From assembly GCA_905182025.1 (NCBI GenBank), contig CAJJAA010000027.1, positions 1 to 64,000 of the forward strand: a stretch of 64,000 nucleotides of DNA, written 5' to 3'. Under the pieces are notes generated by a model. That model was not told where the DNA came from and ran no database searches. It worked only from the letters and a program-made list of their open reading frames with translations. Positions 8,833 through 22,061 of the stretch are shown here, piece by piece. Positions within the stretch are counted from its first letter, which is position 1. Each line of letters opens with the position of its first letter. The position numbers and the translations under genes are program-made. The stretch comes from an uncultured OM182 clade bacterium. Lineage in GTDB: Bacteria > Pseudomonadota > Gammaproteobacteria > Pseudomonadales > Azotimanducaceae.

Positions 8833-9798
8833 ATGCAAGAAATGATCGAGCATGAAGCATCGGTTCCGAACGGCCTCTCGAAAAGGAGGTTCGACCAGGT
8901 TGCGGTGGCTCTTTTCCCCGAGTATTCGCGCTCTAGATTACAGTATTGGATTGAGTCTGGAGAATTGACACTGAACGGTATGATCCAGAAGCCGAAGTTT
9001 AAAGTGCCTGTGGACGGGGTGTTGAAAATCAGTGCAACGCCGGATCAGAGCCATTTTGAACCTGAAGATATCCCGCTGAATGTGGTTTTCGAAGACGACG
9101 ATATTCTCGTCATCAGTAAACCGGCAGGGCTTGTCGTTCATCCAGGCGCTGGTAATGGAGATGGTACCTTGCTCAATGGGTTGCTCCATTACTGCTCAAC
9201 ACTGGAATCAGTTCCCCGTGCAGGCATCGTTCACCGGCTAGACAAAGACACGACGGGCTTAATGGTGGTGGCGAAAACCTTGGTCAGTCAAAATAATTTG
9301 GTCCAGCAGCTGCAATCCAGAGAGGTCAAAAGAATCTATCATGCCATCGCCTATGGTGACGTCGCCAGGTCTGGTACGGTCGATGCGCCGATAGGGCGAC
9401 ATCCGACGATGAGAACACGTATGTCGGTGCAGTTGAAAGGCAAAGAAGCAGTGACGCATTATCAACCGATCAAGAATTTTGGTAAGCACACCTACTTGGA
9501 GCTTTCTCTATCGACGGGGCGAACGCATCAGATTCGTGTTCACATGCAACACATTAGTCATTCTTTGATTGGTGACCCTGTATACGGTGGCACACTTAGA
9601 ATACCGGCGGGGAGTCCTTCGGAACGATTGGTCAACTGTTTGAGTAATTTCCCTCGGCAGGCATTGCATGCAAAACGCCTTTGTTTCGACCACCCAGCCA
9701 GCGGAGAATTGGTTGAGTTCGAAATAGACCTTCCGGATGACTTCGCCGAGCTTGTTGATTGCTTGTCAGTTGAGGCTGATGAAAAAGCGGATGACTAG
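8833..9798 (+). CDS. rluD: 23S rRNA pseudouridine synthase D
   Basis: 321 residues. An S4 RNA-binding domain comes first (about 15-75: [22 protein letters not shown]). The RluA-family catalytic domain follows with [18 protein letters not shown], where Asp137 is the catalytic aspartate, and [20 protein letters not shown]. The enzyme makes pseudouridines at helix 69 of 23S rRNA. The order bamD (divergent) - rluD - pgeF matches Escherichia coli, which supports RluD over RluC or TruC. ATG 8833 is used; a second in-frame ATG at 8842 is possible. The 3' end overlaps pgeF. Confidence 0.95.
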   Translation: MQEMIEHEASVPNGLSKRRFDQVAVALFPEYSRSRLQYWIESGELTLNGMIQKPKFKVPVDGVLKISATPDQSHFEPEDIPLNVVFEDDDILVISKPAGLVVHPGAGNGDGTLLNGLLHYCSTLESVPRAGIVHRLDKDTTGLMVVAKTLVSQNNLVQQLQSREVKRIYHAIAYGDVARSGTVDAPIGRHPTMRTRMSVQLKGKEAVTHYQPIKNFGKHTYLELSLSTGRTHQIRVHMQHISHSLIGDPVYGGTLRIPAGSPSERLVNCLSNFPRQALHAKRLCFDHPASGELVEFEIDLPDDFAELVDCLSVEADEKADD

Positions 9799-10567
9799 TA
9801 TCCTGCAGCCATTAAATTGGTTGTTACCGGCAGGTGTTCATGCCGCCACGACTTTGCGCTTTCCAGGTTCGAGTGAGCGTGAATTTGCTGGGCTCAATTT
9901 GGGTACTCACGTCGGCGATGACTTGTTAGCCGTTGAACAAAACCGTCAGATGCTGTCAGCGGCGCTTGGTGAGGCTGTCAAGCCTGCTTATATCAATCAG
10001 GTGCACGGTCACGATGTCATTGAATTGAATTCAGATGATTATCAAAAGCTGTGTCTGCAGGCAGGGGATGCAAACTTGCCTTCTGATGCAGATGCGCTAT
10101 ATACACAGGATCAGAACTTAGCTTTGGTTGTTCAAGTCGCTGATTGTTTGCCAATACTTTTATCGGATAAAAACGGACAAGAAGTCGCGGCAGTCCACGC
10201 GGGCTGGAGGGGCTTGGCGTCGGGTGTCATTAGCCAGGCGCTAGAGAAATTCGAATCGAAGAGTCTCACTGCATGGTTGGGACCGGCGATTGGACCTTGT
10301 CACTATCAAGTCGATAGTGGGGTATATGATCGATTTGAATCTGCCTCAGCATTTAAGTCTTGTGGCGACGGTGCTCACTGGATGATGTCGCTAGAGACTC
10401 TTGCGACGGAGCAGTTGATTGAGGGCGGTTTAGACGAGGTCGATATTGTTGCGACGAATACTTGTACCTATTGTCATGAACGCTATTTCTCGTACCGAAG
10501 AGAAGGGCAGACAGGAAGGTTTGCAGCCTTGATTTGGATGACGGCCAATAAAACAAGCGAGGGATAA
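9779..10567 (+). CDS. pgeF: Peptidoglycan editing factor PgeF (YfiH, laccase-domain)
   Basis: About 262 residues. The family (YfiH/DUF152) has a Zn- or Cu-binding fold. E. coli PgeF hydrolyses L-Ser from UDP-MurNAc-L-Ser, editing misincorporated residues, and relatives act on purine nucleosides. Diagnostic blocks are NLGTHVGDD, YINQVHGHDV, VQVADCLPILLSDKNG, VHAGWRGLASGV, AWLGPAIGP, CTYCHERYFSYRREGQTGR. The metal ligands His (VHGHDV), Cys (ADCLP) and His (VHAGWRG) are all present. The start is uncertain: ATG 9779 has GAGG three bases away, ATG 9791 also fits, and both overlap the rluD stop at 9798. Translational coupling to rluD is likely. Confidence 0.94.
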   Translation: MKKRMTSILQPLNWLLPAGVHAATTLRFPGSSEREFAGLNLGTHVGDDLLAVEQNRQMLSAALGEAVKPAYINQVHGHDVIELNSDDYQKLCLQAGDANLPSDADALYTQDQNLALVVQVADCLPILLSDKNGQEVAAVHAGWRGLASGVISQALEKFESKSLTAWLGPAIGPCHYQVDSGVYDRFESASAFKSCGDGAHWMMSLETLATEQLIEGGLDEVDIVATNTCTYCHERYFSYRREGQTGRFAALIWMTANKTSEG

Positions 10568-10583
10568 ATTGATTTTATTGGCC
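10543..10583. terminator. Inverted repeat between convergent genes
   Basis: GGCCAATAAAA at 10543-10553 is the exact complement of TTTTATTGGCC at 10573-10583 (11 bp, 19-base loop). It straddles the pgeF stop and faces the convergent DUF4124 gene. The A/T ends give U-rich tracts in both directions, so it could work as a bidirectional terminator. Confidence 0.5.
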
Positions 10584-10599
10584 GAATGGCGGGATTGGG

Positions 10600-11094
10600 T
10601 TAGCCAGAGCAGTTTTCTTGAATCACTTGTCTTGCTTGTGTCGTTTTATCATCTTTTTCGGAACTCGTTAGAACGCGAGTAACGCCGTCCTCATCTTGAA
10701 CACGGATCCGGTTGAATGTTTGTAATTGAGCGAGATTTTTTTTACCAATTTCACAATTCGATGCTTTAGTGGCGTTAATTTCTGCGGTCAGTGCTGCTCT
10801 TTCTTCTGCGACGAGCGCATCTGGGTCTATAGTTTTGGTCTGTTTCTTCTTACTCGAGTTGTTTGATTGCTCGACATCAATTGGCGCCGCACCGGGACGT
10901 CTTGGGTCAATGCGTTGGCCTAACTGACGACTTCGGCCGACGTAATCAGCGTTGTAGCCTTGCGGGTTTCGTTGTGCGTAGTTTGTCACGCCATTTTCGT
11001 CTACCCAGACATAATAGTCCTCTTCGGCAATAGCAGACATAGCCGAGACAGAGAGGATGGCAAGTAGGCCAATGTTTAAAATGAGGATTCTCAT
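10600..11094 (-). CDS. Exported DUF4124-domain protein
   Basis: 164 residues. A Sec signal peptide (MRILILNIGLLAILSVSAMSA, cleavage about residue 23) is followed by the short DUF4124 motif YYVWVDENGVTNYAQRNPQG (W-V-D-E-x-G-x-x-x-[YF]), found in many small periplasmic proteins of proteobacteria. After it come a charged linker and a helix with one Cys (ASNCEIGKKNLAQLQTF) near the C-terminus. The molecular function is unknown. It lies alone on the minus strand between pgeF and ilvI, converging with pgeF. Confidence 0.8.
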   Translation of the reverse strand: MRILILNIGLLAILSVSAMSAIAEEDYYVWVDENGVTNYAQRNPQGYNADYVGRSRQLGQRIDPRRPGAAPIDVEQSNNSSKKKQTKTIDPDALVAEERAALTAEINATKASNCEIGKKNLAQLQTFNRIRVQDEDGVTRVLTSSEKDDKTTQARQVIQENCSG

Positions 11095-11217
11095 CTAAAT
11101 CAATCTTTCATAAGCAGTTTTCTGAAGTTTACTTCAGCTAGGGCTACTTTTCGAGAGCAGATTTCACGCATGTCATTCGATATCGCAACGACAACCTACA
11201 GTATGGTCGCTGAAAGA

Positions 11218-11246
11218 TTGACGCGGCACAAAGGATGAAAGAGAAT
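11218..11246 (+). promoter_or_regulatory. Candidate sigma-70 promoter for ilvI
   Basis: TTGACG (11218-11223), a 17-bp spacer, then GAGAAT (11241-11246). The -35 is near consensus and the -10 matches four of six bases. It leaves a 5' leader of about 60 bases before the GTG of ilvI. No leader peptide or attenuator with runs of Ile, Val or Leu codons was recognised in the 217-bp gap upstream of ilvI. Confidence 0.4.
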
Positions 11247-11311
11247 GCCCGCCCGATTTACGCCTGTTATTGGCTGAAATCGATGAAATTTGATGACATT
11301 GGGGAAATTAA

Positions 11312-13054
11312 GTGGAAATGCTATCTGGGGGCGATATCCTGATTCGCTCATTGCAGGAAGAGGACGTGGATTACGTTTTCGGTTATCCCGGCGGTGCGGT
11401 GCTTCATATTTATGATGCACTATTCAGGCAGGATAAAATGAAGCACGTCCTTGTTCGTCATGAACAGGCGGCAACGCACATGGCCGACGGTTATGCGAGA
11501 AGTACGGGTCGACCGGGTGTCGTGTTGGTCACGTCCGGACCGGGTGCAACAAATGCTGTTACAGGCATTGCCACTGCCTATATGGATTCAATTCCAATGG
11601 TGGTTATTTCAGGCCAGGTACAAAGCCACTTAATTGGAACAGATTCGTTTCAAGAAACAGATATGGTCGGAATCTCAAGGCCGATCGTGAAGCACAGCTT
11701 TTTGGTAAAGAAAGCAGAAGATATTCCGATGACCATAAAGAAGGCCTTCTATATAGCTACGACTGGTCGGCCAGGGCCTGTCGTCGTCGATATTCCCAAG
11801 GATATAACGAATCCGACAGATCTTGTTGAATACAGTTATCCAGCAGAAGTGGCAATTCGCTCCTATAGTCCGGCGAGTAAAGGGCATTCGGGTCAAATCA
11901 AAAAGGCAATCTCAATGTTATTGAGTGCAGAGCGGCCGATGATTTATGCCGGTGGCGGCGTTATTCAAGGTAATGGTTCCGAACTGCTTGCCACTCTATC
12001 AAGGAAGCTTGGTTTTCCAGTGACAAATACGCTTATGGGTTTAGGTGCTTTCCCGGCAACCGATCCGCAATTTCTTGGAATGTTGGGCATGCATGGCACA
12101 TATGAAGCAAATATGGCGATGCACCATTGTGATTTGATTCTAGCGATCGGCGCGCGATTTGACGATCGGGTAACTAACACCGTGTCGAAATTTTGTCCCC
12201 ACGCAAAGATTATCCACATCGATATCGATCCTGCGACGATATCGAAGAACGTTGAGGTTGATGTACCCATTGTTGGTCCTGTGGTAAATGTACTGTCTGA
12301 AATGAATGAGCTACTTGACGTTAGCTGGGTCGATCGATCCTCGGACCAGGAGAAATTACTTGCTGAGTGGTGGAGCCAAATTGAAGGTTGGCGAAAACAA
12401 GACTGTTTAAAAGTAGAAAGAGACGATGGCGATACTGATATTAAACCACAAGAAGCGGTTCAGGCAGTTTATCGTGTCACGAACGGCACTTCCTATGTGA
12501 CGACGGACGTCGGGCAGCATCAAATGTTTGCGGCACTTTATTATCCTTTCGACGAGCCGAGGAAATGGATCAACTCCGGTGGTCTAGGCACGATGGGCTT
12601 CGGTCTACCGGCTGCAATGGGTGTGCAGATGGCTTTTCCTGATGAGGTGGTGACCTGCATCACCGGTGAAGGCAGTATTCAAATGAACATTCAAGAGCTA
12701 TCAACGTGTTCGCAATACGGATTGCCCGTTAAGATTATCAACTTGAACAATCGCTCTTTGGGTATGGTTAAACAGTGGCAAGATATGCAGTACGAAGGTC
12801 GGCATTCTCATAGTTATATGGATTCGTTGCCTGACTTTGTTGCGCTTGTTGAGTCCTACGGTCACGTCGGATTTAAAATTGATCGGCTAGATGAACTCGA
12901 GGATGTGCTAGCGGAGGTTTACTCGGAGAAACTGAAAGATAAGTTGGTCTTTGTCGATATCCAAACTGACCCTGAAGTTCATGTGTATCCAATGCATGTG
13001 GCCCCTAATGGCGCGATGCGCGATATGTGGTTGAAAAAAGGAGTACGCACTTGA
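11312..13054 (+). CDS. ilvI: Acetolactate synthase, large catalytic subunit
   Basis: 580 residues. The ThDP-dependent enzyme joins two pyruvates (or pyruvate and 2-oxobutyrate), the first common step of valine, leucine and isoleucine synthesis. Start GTG 11312 is preferred because the N-terminus [14 protein letters not shown] mirrors other IlvI proteins, and GGGGA lies six bases upstream. Landmarks are [15 protein letters not shown], the ThDP glutamate in [35 protein letters not shown], the central FAD/CoA-like domain, and the ThDP/Mg motif [29 protein letters not shown]. The small subunit gene overlaps its stop by one base. The expected third gene, ilvC, does not follow. Confidence 0.97.
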   Translation: MEMLSGGDILIRSLQEEDVDYVFGYPGGAVLHIYDALFRQDKMKHVLVRHEQAATHMADGYARSTGRPGVVLVTSGPGATNAVTGIATAYMDSIPMVVISGQVQSHLIGTDSFQETDMVGISRPIVKHSFLVKKAEDIPMTIKKAFYIATTGRPGPVVVDIPKDITNPTDLVEYSYPAEVAIRSYSPASKGHSGQIKKAISMLLSAERPMIYAGGGVIQGNGSELLATLSRKLGFPVTNTLMGLGAFPATDPQFLGMLGMHGTYEANMAMHHCDLILAIGARFDDRVTNTVSKFCPHAKIIHIDIDPATISKNVEVDVPIVGPVVNVLSEMNELLDVSWVDRSSDQEKLLAEWWSQIEGWRKQDCLKVERDDGDTDIKPQEAVQAVYRVTNGTSYVTTDVGQHQMFAALYYPFDEPRKWINSGGLGTMGFGLPAAMGVQMAFPDEVVTCITGEGSIQMNIQELSTCSQYGLPVKIINLNNRSLGMVKQWQDMQYEGRHSHSYMDSLPDFVALVESYGHVGFKIDRLDELEDVLAEVYSEKLKDKLVFVDIQTDPEVHVYPMHVAPNGAMRDMWLKKGVRT

Positions 13055-13545
13055 TGAGGCGAATTATCTCTGTATTGCTTGAGAATGAAGCCGGTGCTCT
13101 CTCCAGAGTAGTCGGCTTGTTTGCACAGCGAAGCTATAATATTGAATCGCTAACCGTAGCGCCGACTGATGATGCGACTCTTTCTAGGCTAACGCTGACG
13201 ACGCGCGCCAGCGATAAACAAGTTGAGCAGATTACAAAGCAGCTCAATAAATTGATTGAAGTCGTCAAGTTGGTTGATCTCACCGATGGCGAACACATTG
13301 AGCGAGAGCTTATGTTGATTAAACTCAAGGCAACCGGCGCGCAGCGGGCTGAGATAAAGCGTACCGCTGATATATTCAGAGGACAGATTGTCGATGTCAC
13401 TAATGCGACATATACAATTCAGTTGACAGGTACGACCGAAAAGCTTGATGCTTTCCTTCGGTCTATGGCCGATGCAACGGTAATGGAAGTTGTAAGGTCT
13501 GGTGTTTCCGGACTCTCAAGAGGGGAAAAGATCCTAGCACTTTAG
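13054..13545 (+). CDS. ilvH: Acetolactate synthase, small regulatory subunit
   Basis: 163 residues, the same length as E. coli IlvH. An N-terminal ACT domain (RRIISVLLENEAGALSRVVGLFAQRSYNIESLTV) gives valine feedback control. The conserved C-terminal domain contains ELMLIKLKA and DIFRGQIVDVT. The ATG at 13054 overlaps the ilvI TGA (TGATG), a classic coupling arrangement that keeps the subunits balanced. A longer frame starting at 13027 lies wholly inside ilvI and lacks support. Confidence 0.97.
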   Translation: MRRIISVLLENEAGALSRVVGLFAQRSYNIESLTVAPTDDATLSRLTLTTRASDKQVEQITKQLNKLIEVVKLVDLTDGEHIERELMLIKLKATGAQRAEIKRTADIFRGQIVDVTNATYTIQLTGTTEKLDAFLRSMADATVMEVVRSGVSGLSRGEKILAL

Positions 13546-13594
13546 TGTTCGATCTTTTATTAGCGCCATAGGGTGCAATCGGCAGGAGCAAGAC

Positions 13595-14392
13595 ATGGCG
13601 GATGACCAAAAACGACAAGATCCATCGGATATGCCGGGTCGAGACAGTGATGGTAATGTTTCCTCTTTGTTTGAACAAAAAAAGGAGCGAGCAGGGCTAA
13701 GACGCGGCATCTATCTTTTGCCGAACCTGATTACCACAGGGGCTTTGTTTTCTGGTTTCTACGCCATTATATCCGCCATGAGTGGATCCTTGCAGCAGGC
13801 TGCGATTGCGATTGTCGTCGCAGGCTTTCTGGATGCCCTCGATGGTCGCATAGCGCGGATGACGAATACGCAAAGTGAGTTCGGTGTCCAATATGACAGT
13901 CTCTCCGATATGGTCGCTTTTGGTGTTGCGCCAGCAGTTCTAATGTTCAGTTGGGTGCTCAGTGATTTAGGTAAGATAGGTTGGATGGTCGCATTCTTGT
14001 ATATGGCATGTGCAGCACTTCGTTTAGCTCGATTTAACACCAAGCCCGACAGCCGTGTTTTCTTTGGGCTGGCAAGTCCAGCGGCGGCAGGCACAATAGC
14101 CACAACGGTTTGGGTTTGGAGTGAGTATATGATTACGCCGGTCAACTTTGAGCTGGGCGTTACGCTTGCGATCGTGACGGCGCTCGTAGCGTTGTTGATG
14201 GTGAGCAGTATTCGTTACTACAGTCCAAAGCAACTCAATATGAAAGAGGGCGTCCCGTACGCCTATATGCTCGGTATCGTTGCGCTGTTCGCCTTGGTGT
14301 TTGCCAATCCCCCGGTCGTACTTCTTGTTATTGCCATTTGCTACATTTGCTCAGGTCCGATACAAGGCTTGTTGCGTAGGCAATCCCATTAA
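13595..14392 (+). CDS. pssA: CDP-diacylglycerol-serine O-phosphatidyltransferase
   Basis: 265 residues. The CDP-alcohol phosphotransferase signature D-G-x2-A-R-x8-G-x3-D-x3-D is present (DGRIARMTNTQSEFGVQYDSLSD). Around eight membrane helices follow a soluble, charged N-terminus of about 35 residues. The enzyme makes phosphatidylserine, the precursor of phosphatidylethanolamine. The sequence is the integral-membrane type (PssA/Pcs family), not the E. coli peripheral type. It lies 49 bp after ilvH. In pseudomonads and relatives ilvI-ilvH-ilvC-pssA is conserved; here ilvC is missing. Confidence 0.93.
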   Translation: MADDQKRQDPSDMPGRDSDGNVSSLFEQKKERAGLRRGIYLLPNLITTGALFSGFYAIISAMSGSLQQAAIAIVVAGFLDALDGRIARMTNTQSEFGVQYDSLSDMVAFGVAPAVLMFSWVLSDLGKIGWMVAFLYMACAALRLARFNTKPDSRVFFGLASPAAAGTIATTVWVWSEYMITPVNFELGVTLAIVTALVALLMVSSIRYYSPKQLNMKEGVPYAYMLGIVALFALVFANPPVVLLVIAICYICSGPIQGLLRRQSH

Positions 14393-14470
14393 GGCTAAAA
14401 AATAAGTCAGCATTTTGTAACGTTTCGGCGTTTATCCTGTCTTATTGTACATACATAGACGGAGTTTCTG

Positions 14471-15475
14471 ATGGCACGTAGCTGGGAATCAAAAGAGTTC
14501 GAAGTCACCGATCAATCAACCTATCTGAATAGGCGAAAATTCCTTCAAGCAGCCTCTATGCTGCCTATCGCAGCTCATATACCTCTTGGGTATGGCGCTG
14601 ATGGGGTGTTGAAGACTCCTCAATCCAAAATATATGCCGACCGAGCACCTCAGTGGCTGGCTCAGCAAGTTGCAGGTGCGCAGACGAGTAAATGGGTAGC
14701 GAAGGACGATGTGACCCCTTACGAGCACATAATTCGATATAACAATTTTTACGAATTTGGTAGCGGTAAAAGCGATCCTTACGACAATGCACAAGATTTC
14801 AAATCTGACCCCTGGAGTGTTGAGATTAAAGGTGAAGCCGACGTTAAGGGTAAGTTCACTTTGGAAGACATTCTCAAGCCACATCCCTTAGAGGAAAGGA
14901 TCTATCGGCTCCGTTGTGTCGAAGCATGGTCGATGGTTGTGCCCTGGATCGGCTTTCCCTTAAGTGACCTCCTAAAGCGGTTTAAGCCAACCTCGAAAGC
15001 GAAGTTTGTTAGATTTACCACGCTCGTTGATTCAAAGCAGATGCCTGGGCAGCGGGCGGTATTTAAGTCGATCGACTATCCCTATGTTGAGGGCCTGCGT
15101 ATCGATGAGGCGATGAATGAACTCGCTTTCGTCGCTGTAGGTCTTTATGGGGATGTCATGCCACCACAAAACGGTGCGCCACTGCGGCTGGTATTGCCTT
15201 GGAAATACGGTTTTAAAAGTATCAAGTCCATCGTTAGTATCGAGTTTTTAGAGCGCCAACCGAGGACGACCTGGGAGAAAACAAACGCCCGTGAATATGG
15301 GTTTTATGCCAATGTAAATCCCGAAGTCAGTCATCCAAGGTGGAGTCAAGCTTCTGAGCGAAGGCTGCCCGGCTCGTTGTTTAGTCCAAATAGAATGGAT
15401 ACCCAAAAATTCAATGGCTACGAAGAACAGGTTGCGCAGCTTTACGCGAACATGGACCTGAATCGTTACTACTAA
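14471..15475 (+). CDS. msrP: Protein-methionine-sulfoxide reductase catalytic subunit MsrP
   Basis: 334 residues. A twin-arginine signal NRRKFLQAASMLPIAAHIP occurs at about residues 20-38, as needed for a cofactor-loaded periplasmic molybdoenzyme. The sulfite-oxidase fold contains YNNFYEFGSGKSDPY, then ERIYRLRCVEAWSMVVPWIG with Cys149 as the molybdenum ligand, PPQNGAPLRLVLPWKYGFKS, and YGFYANVNPEVSHPRWSQA, all strongly conserved with E. coli YedY. It repairs oxidised methionines, including both sulfoxide diastereomers, in envelope proteins. A ribosome site GACGGAG precedes the ATG. msrQ begins immediately after the stop. Confidence 0.97.
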   Translation: MARSWESKEFEVTDQSTYLNRRKFLQAASMLPIAAHIPLGYGADGVLKTPQSKIYADRAPQWLAQQVAGAQTSKWVAKDDVTPYEHIIRYNNFYEFGSGKSDPYDNAQDFKSDPWSVEIKGEADVKGKFTLEDILKPHPLEERIYRLRCVEAWSMVVPWIGFPLSDLLKRFKPTSKAKFVRFTTLVDSKQMPGQRAVFKSIDYPYVEGLRIDEAMNELAFVAVGLYGDVMPPQNGAPLRLVLPWKYGFKSIKSIVSIEFLERQPRTTWEKTNAREYGFYANVNPEVSHPRWSQASERRLPGSLFSPNRMDTQKFNGYEEQVAQLYANMDLNRYY

Positions 15476-16099
15476 ATGACGACGTTTTTCATTCGCATAC
15501 CTTGGTCGCTATGCTTTGCTGTAAGCATTGCGCCGCTTCTATATTGCCTATTTCAAATATCACGCGTGCTGCAGGGTGAGATATCGCGTTTAGGCGTTGA
15601 TCCTGCTGAGGCTATTGTTCATTACTTTGGGTCGTGCGCGCTTGTTTTTCTCTGGATTACGCTAACGTTGAGCCCCCTGCGGACGTTGTTGGGTTATAAC
15701 TACGTTTATCTACGTCGCCAGCTTGGGTTGTTTGCATTCTTTTATGGGGTCTGCCACTTGATGTCATACTGGGTGTTTCTGTTGGAGTTTGATGTGGCGG
15801 GTGTGGTTGATGATGTTATCGAGCGGCCGTACATAACAGTAGGCATGTTGGCGTTACTTTTGATGCTGCCATTGGCTGTCACTTCGAATCGTTGGTCGCA
15901 GAAAAAGCTGCGTCTCAATTGGAAGAAGTTGCATAGGCTGATCTACCCAATATCTATTTTGATAATAATCCACTTTTTTTGGCAAACCCGTAGTGACTTC
16001 TCTGAACCCCTTATGTATAGTGCGCTCCTCTTGTTACTACTGACTTACAGAATAGTAAGTTTCACTAGCAACAAGCATAAGGGAAGTCTAAAAACTTGA
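15476..16099 (+). CDS. msrQ: MsrQ, haem-binding membrane electron donor to MsrP
   Basis: 207 residues with about six membrane helices, the YedZ/MsrQ layout. Histidines expected to bind haem b are visible in YGVCHLMSYWVF and in the late helices (KLHRLIYPISILIIIHFF). The YLRRQLGLFAFFYG motif is typical. It passes electrons from the quinone pool to periplasmic MsrP. The ATG directly follows the msrP TAA with no gap, so the two are translated from one message. The rRNA promoter region begins some 150 bp downstream. Confidence 0.95.
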   Translation: MTTFFIRIPWSLCFAVSIAPLLYCLFQISRVLQGEISRLGVDPAEAIVHYFGSCALVFLWITLTLSPLRTLLGYNYVYLRRQLGLFAFFYGVCHLMSYWVFLLEFDVAGVVDDVIERPYITVGMLALLLMLPLAVTSNRWSQKKLRLNWKKLHRLIYPISILIIIHFFWQTRSDFSEPLMYSALLLLLLTYRIVSFTSNKHKGSLKT

Positions 16100-16247
16100 A
16101 GCGAATAGCGAAAGATTAGATCTGCCCAGACAGCCAAAAACGAGATGCAAATGTTGGTTGTTGTCCCAGATAGAGTGTTTGGGATCGAGGTACAGCATCA
16201 CCTCAACAGAAAGAATGAAAATAACTAACATTTTTATTCTTAAAGGC
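16100..16247 (+). other. AT-rich region upstream of the first rRNA promoter
   Basis: No gene is seen. The stretch just upstream of the -35 (about 16215-16245) is A/T rich and resembles an UP element. It is similar to, but clearly diverged from, the corresponding DNA of the second operon (about 23060-23118). Confidence 0.45.
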
Positions 16248-16275
16248 TTGCAAAGCGTTCAAAACAACGTATCGT
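16248..16275 (+). promoter_or_regulatory. P1-type promoter of rRNA operon 1
   Basis: TTGCAA (16248-16253), a 16-bp spacer, then TATCGT (16270-16275). The short spacer and the C-rich discriminator that follows (GCCTCCCT) are hallmarks of stringently controlled bacterial rrn P1 promoters. The same architecture recurs before the second operon with a better -10 (TATAGT). Confidence 0.65.
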
Positions 16276-16681
16276 ACGCCTCCCTGATCAAGACGATCAG
16301 GCTGTCTACACGCCAGTAGTCAGAAGGGTTTCGAAGCTGAAACCCGCCGGACCGCCGAGGAAACTTGGTAGAGACCGAACTGCTCTTTAAAAATTTGGAT
16401 ACATGTAATAGGTGTGGGTACTTGTTTAGTTGAATGCATAAATTATTCAGCAACAAGTTACTGACCATCTATTAAGTGATACTTACTAAATATATATAAG
16501 TAATTAAAGGTATGAATGCTTTTAGCAAACATATCGAGAGTGCTGAGCCTTTAGTGATTAATCATAAAGAGTAATCTTTTGGTTATGACCTAAATGAAAA
16601 GATTTGCGAACTTAACTCGCAACTAGAATCCCGAATGAGCTCCAAAAGAGTGTAGTAAGGGAATCTAGAGAAACACTTCTT
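16276..16681 (+). promoter_or_regulatory. rRNA leader with boxA and 16S processing stem (operon 1)
   Basis: TGCTCTTTAAAAA at 16381-16393 matches the boxA antitermination element. The segment 16401-16438 is largely complementary to 18229-18267 just after 16S, so the two can form the long helix that RNase III cuts to release pre-16S rRNA. Short ORFs in this region are not supported as genes. Confidence 0.7.
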
Positions 16682-18224
<1,543 letters not shown>

Positions 18225-18645
18225 ACTTATAGTATTCACTGATAAGTACTCACAACCTATTACATGTTTCCGATTTTGATCAGTGATCAGAAGTCAGAAG
18301 ACCCGACAGTTTACGTTTTACTGTTATGAGATTAAGTTTTACTCATCGTCTTCTGACTTCTGGTATTTGATACCAGAGAATCTACTGTTAGTAGTCCTAA
18401 CATTAGCTCTTTAAAAAAGTAGAAAGTGATAAAGAAGTCTGTAAAGACATCCGCAAATTAGATTTTGTTTTTGAGTTTAACTGGTGTACCTCAAACGCAC
18501 ATCCGTTAGACGCTAGATAGAACAGAGTCACATTTGTAGAAATTATATATGTACGAATATTTCAAGCGTATTTATCCGGTGCATATAACTTACGTTTAGG
18601 GTGCAAGCCTTAAGCAGCACAACGATTAGTGTGTTCAAGTTATAT
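18225..18645 (+). other. 16S-23S spacer without tRNA genes (operon 1)
   Basis: 421 bases. I see no tRNA-Ile or tRNA-Ala, which most gammaproteobacterial spacers contain. It holds the 3' arm of the 16S processing stem (18229-18267), and a 15-bp perfect inverted repeat CAGAAGTCAGAAGAC / GTCTTCTGACTTCTG at 18288-18302 and 18348-18362. A second boxA-like GCTCTTTAAAAAAG lies near 18406. The last 19 bases before 23S and the first bases after it are complementary (the 23S processing stem). Confidence 0.75.
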
Positions 18646-21556
<2,911 letters not shown>

Positions 21557-21786
21557 ATAACTTGAATGCATTGACTTACCTTTACGGTGAGGAGATGACA
21601 GTCTGTTATATCAAGCTACACAGGATAAACTCCTTGAAATAGTCAGGCGACATTTGCAAAAATGATTGCTCACATATATAAATTGAAAACGCTGTTTTTA
21701 TAAACCTTTATCACTTTTTTACTTTTTAAGCATTCGCTGCAAGCTCTGTTTAGATCCATAAACAATAGAGAGTGCGGCAAACAGTT

Positions 21787-21905
21787 TGCCTGATGAACAT
21801 AGCGAATTGGTCCCACCTGATCCCATTCCGAACTCAGTAGTGAAACGATTTAGCGCCGATGGTAGTGTGGGGGTTCCCATGTGAGAGTAGGTCATTGTCA
21901 GGCAT
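21787..21905 (+). rRNA. rrf: 5S ribosomal RNA, operon 1
   Basis: 119 bases from TGCCTGATGAACATAGCG to GTCATTGTCAGGCAT. The terminal stem TGCCTGA/TCAGGCA closes, and the conserved CCGAACTCAGTAGTGAAAC and GATGGTAGTGTGGG blocks are present. No tRNA follows. Confidence 0.97.
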
Positions 21906-21913
21906 TTATTAGA

Positions 21914-21946
21914 AAAACCCGATTGCGATTGCAGTCGGGTTTTTTT
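21914..21946 (+). terminator. Rho-independent terminator of rRNA operon 1
   Basis: AACCCGATTGC / GCAGTCGGGTT stem with a short loop, then a seven-T run, nine bases after 5S. Confidence 0.9.
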
Positions 21947-22061
21947 ATGCCTGTCATTTGGCTAGCCGTTGGCCAGGCAGACAAGCGCGCTTATAGATCT
22001 CGCTTAGATTGACAGCGTGGCTAATGATTCAGGGTCTTATGTATGGCTAACCCTAATAGAC

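Noticed and set aside
8735..8860. N-terminal extension of BamD to an upstream ATG at 8860
   Set aside because: It would place 42 residues before an ideal lipoprotein signal and overlap the divergent rluD start.
18225..18645. tRNA-Ile/tRNA-Ala in the spacer
   Set aside because: I looked for the conserved GTAGCTCAG and GGTTCGAATCC-like blocks and found neither.
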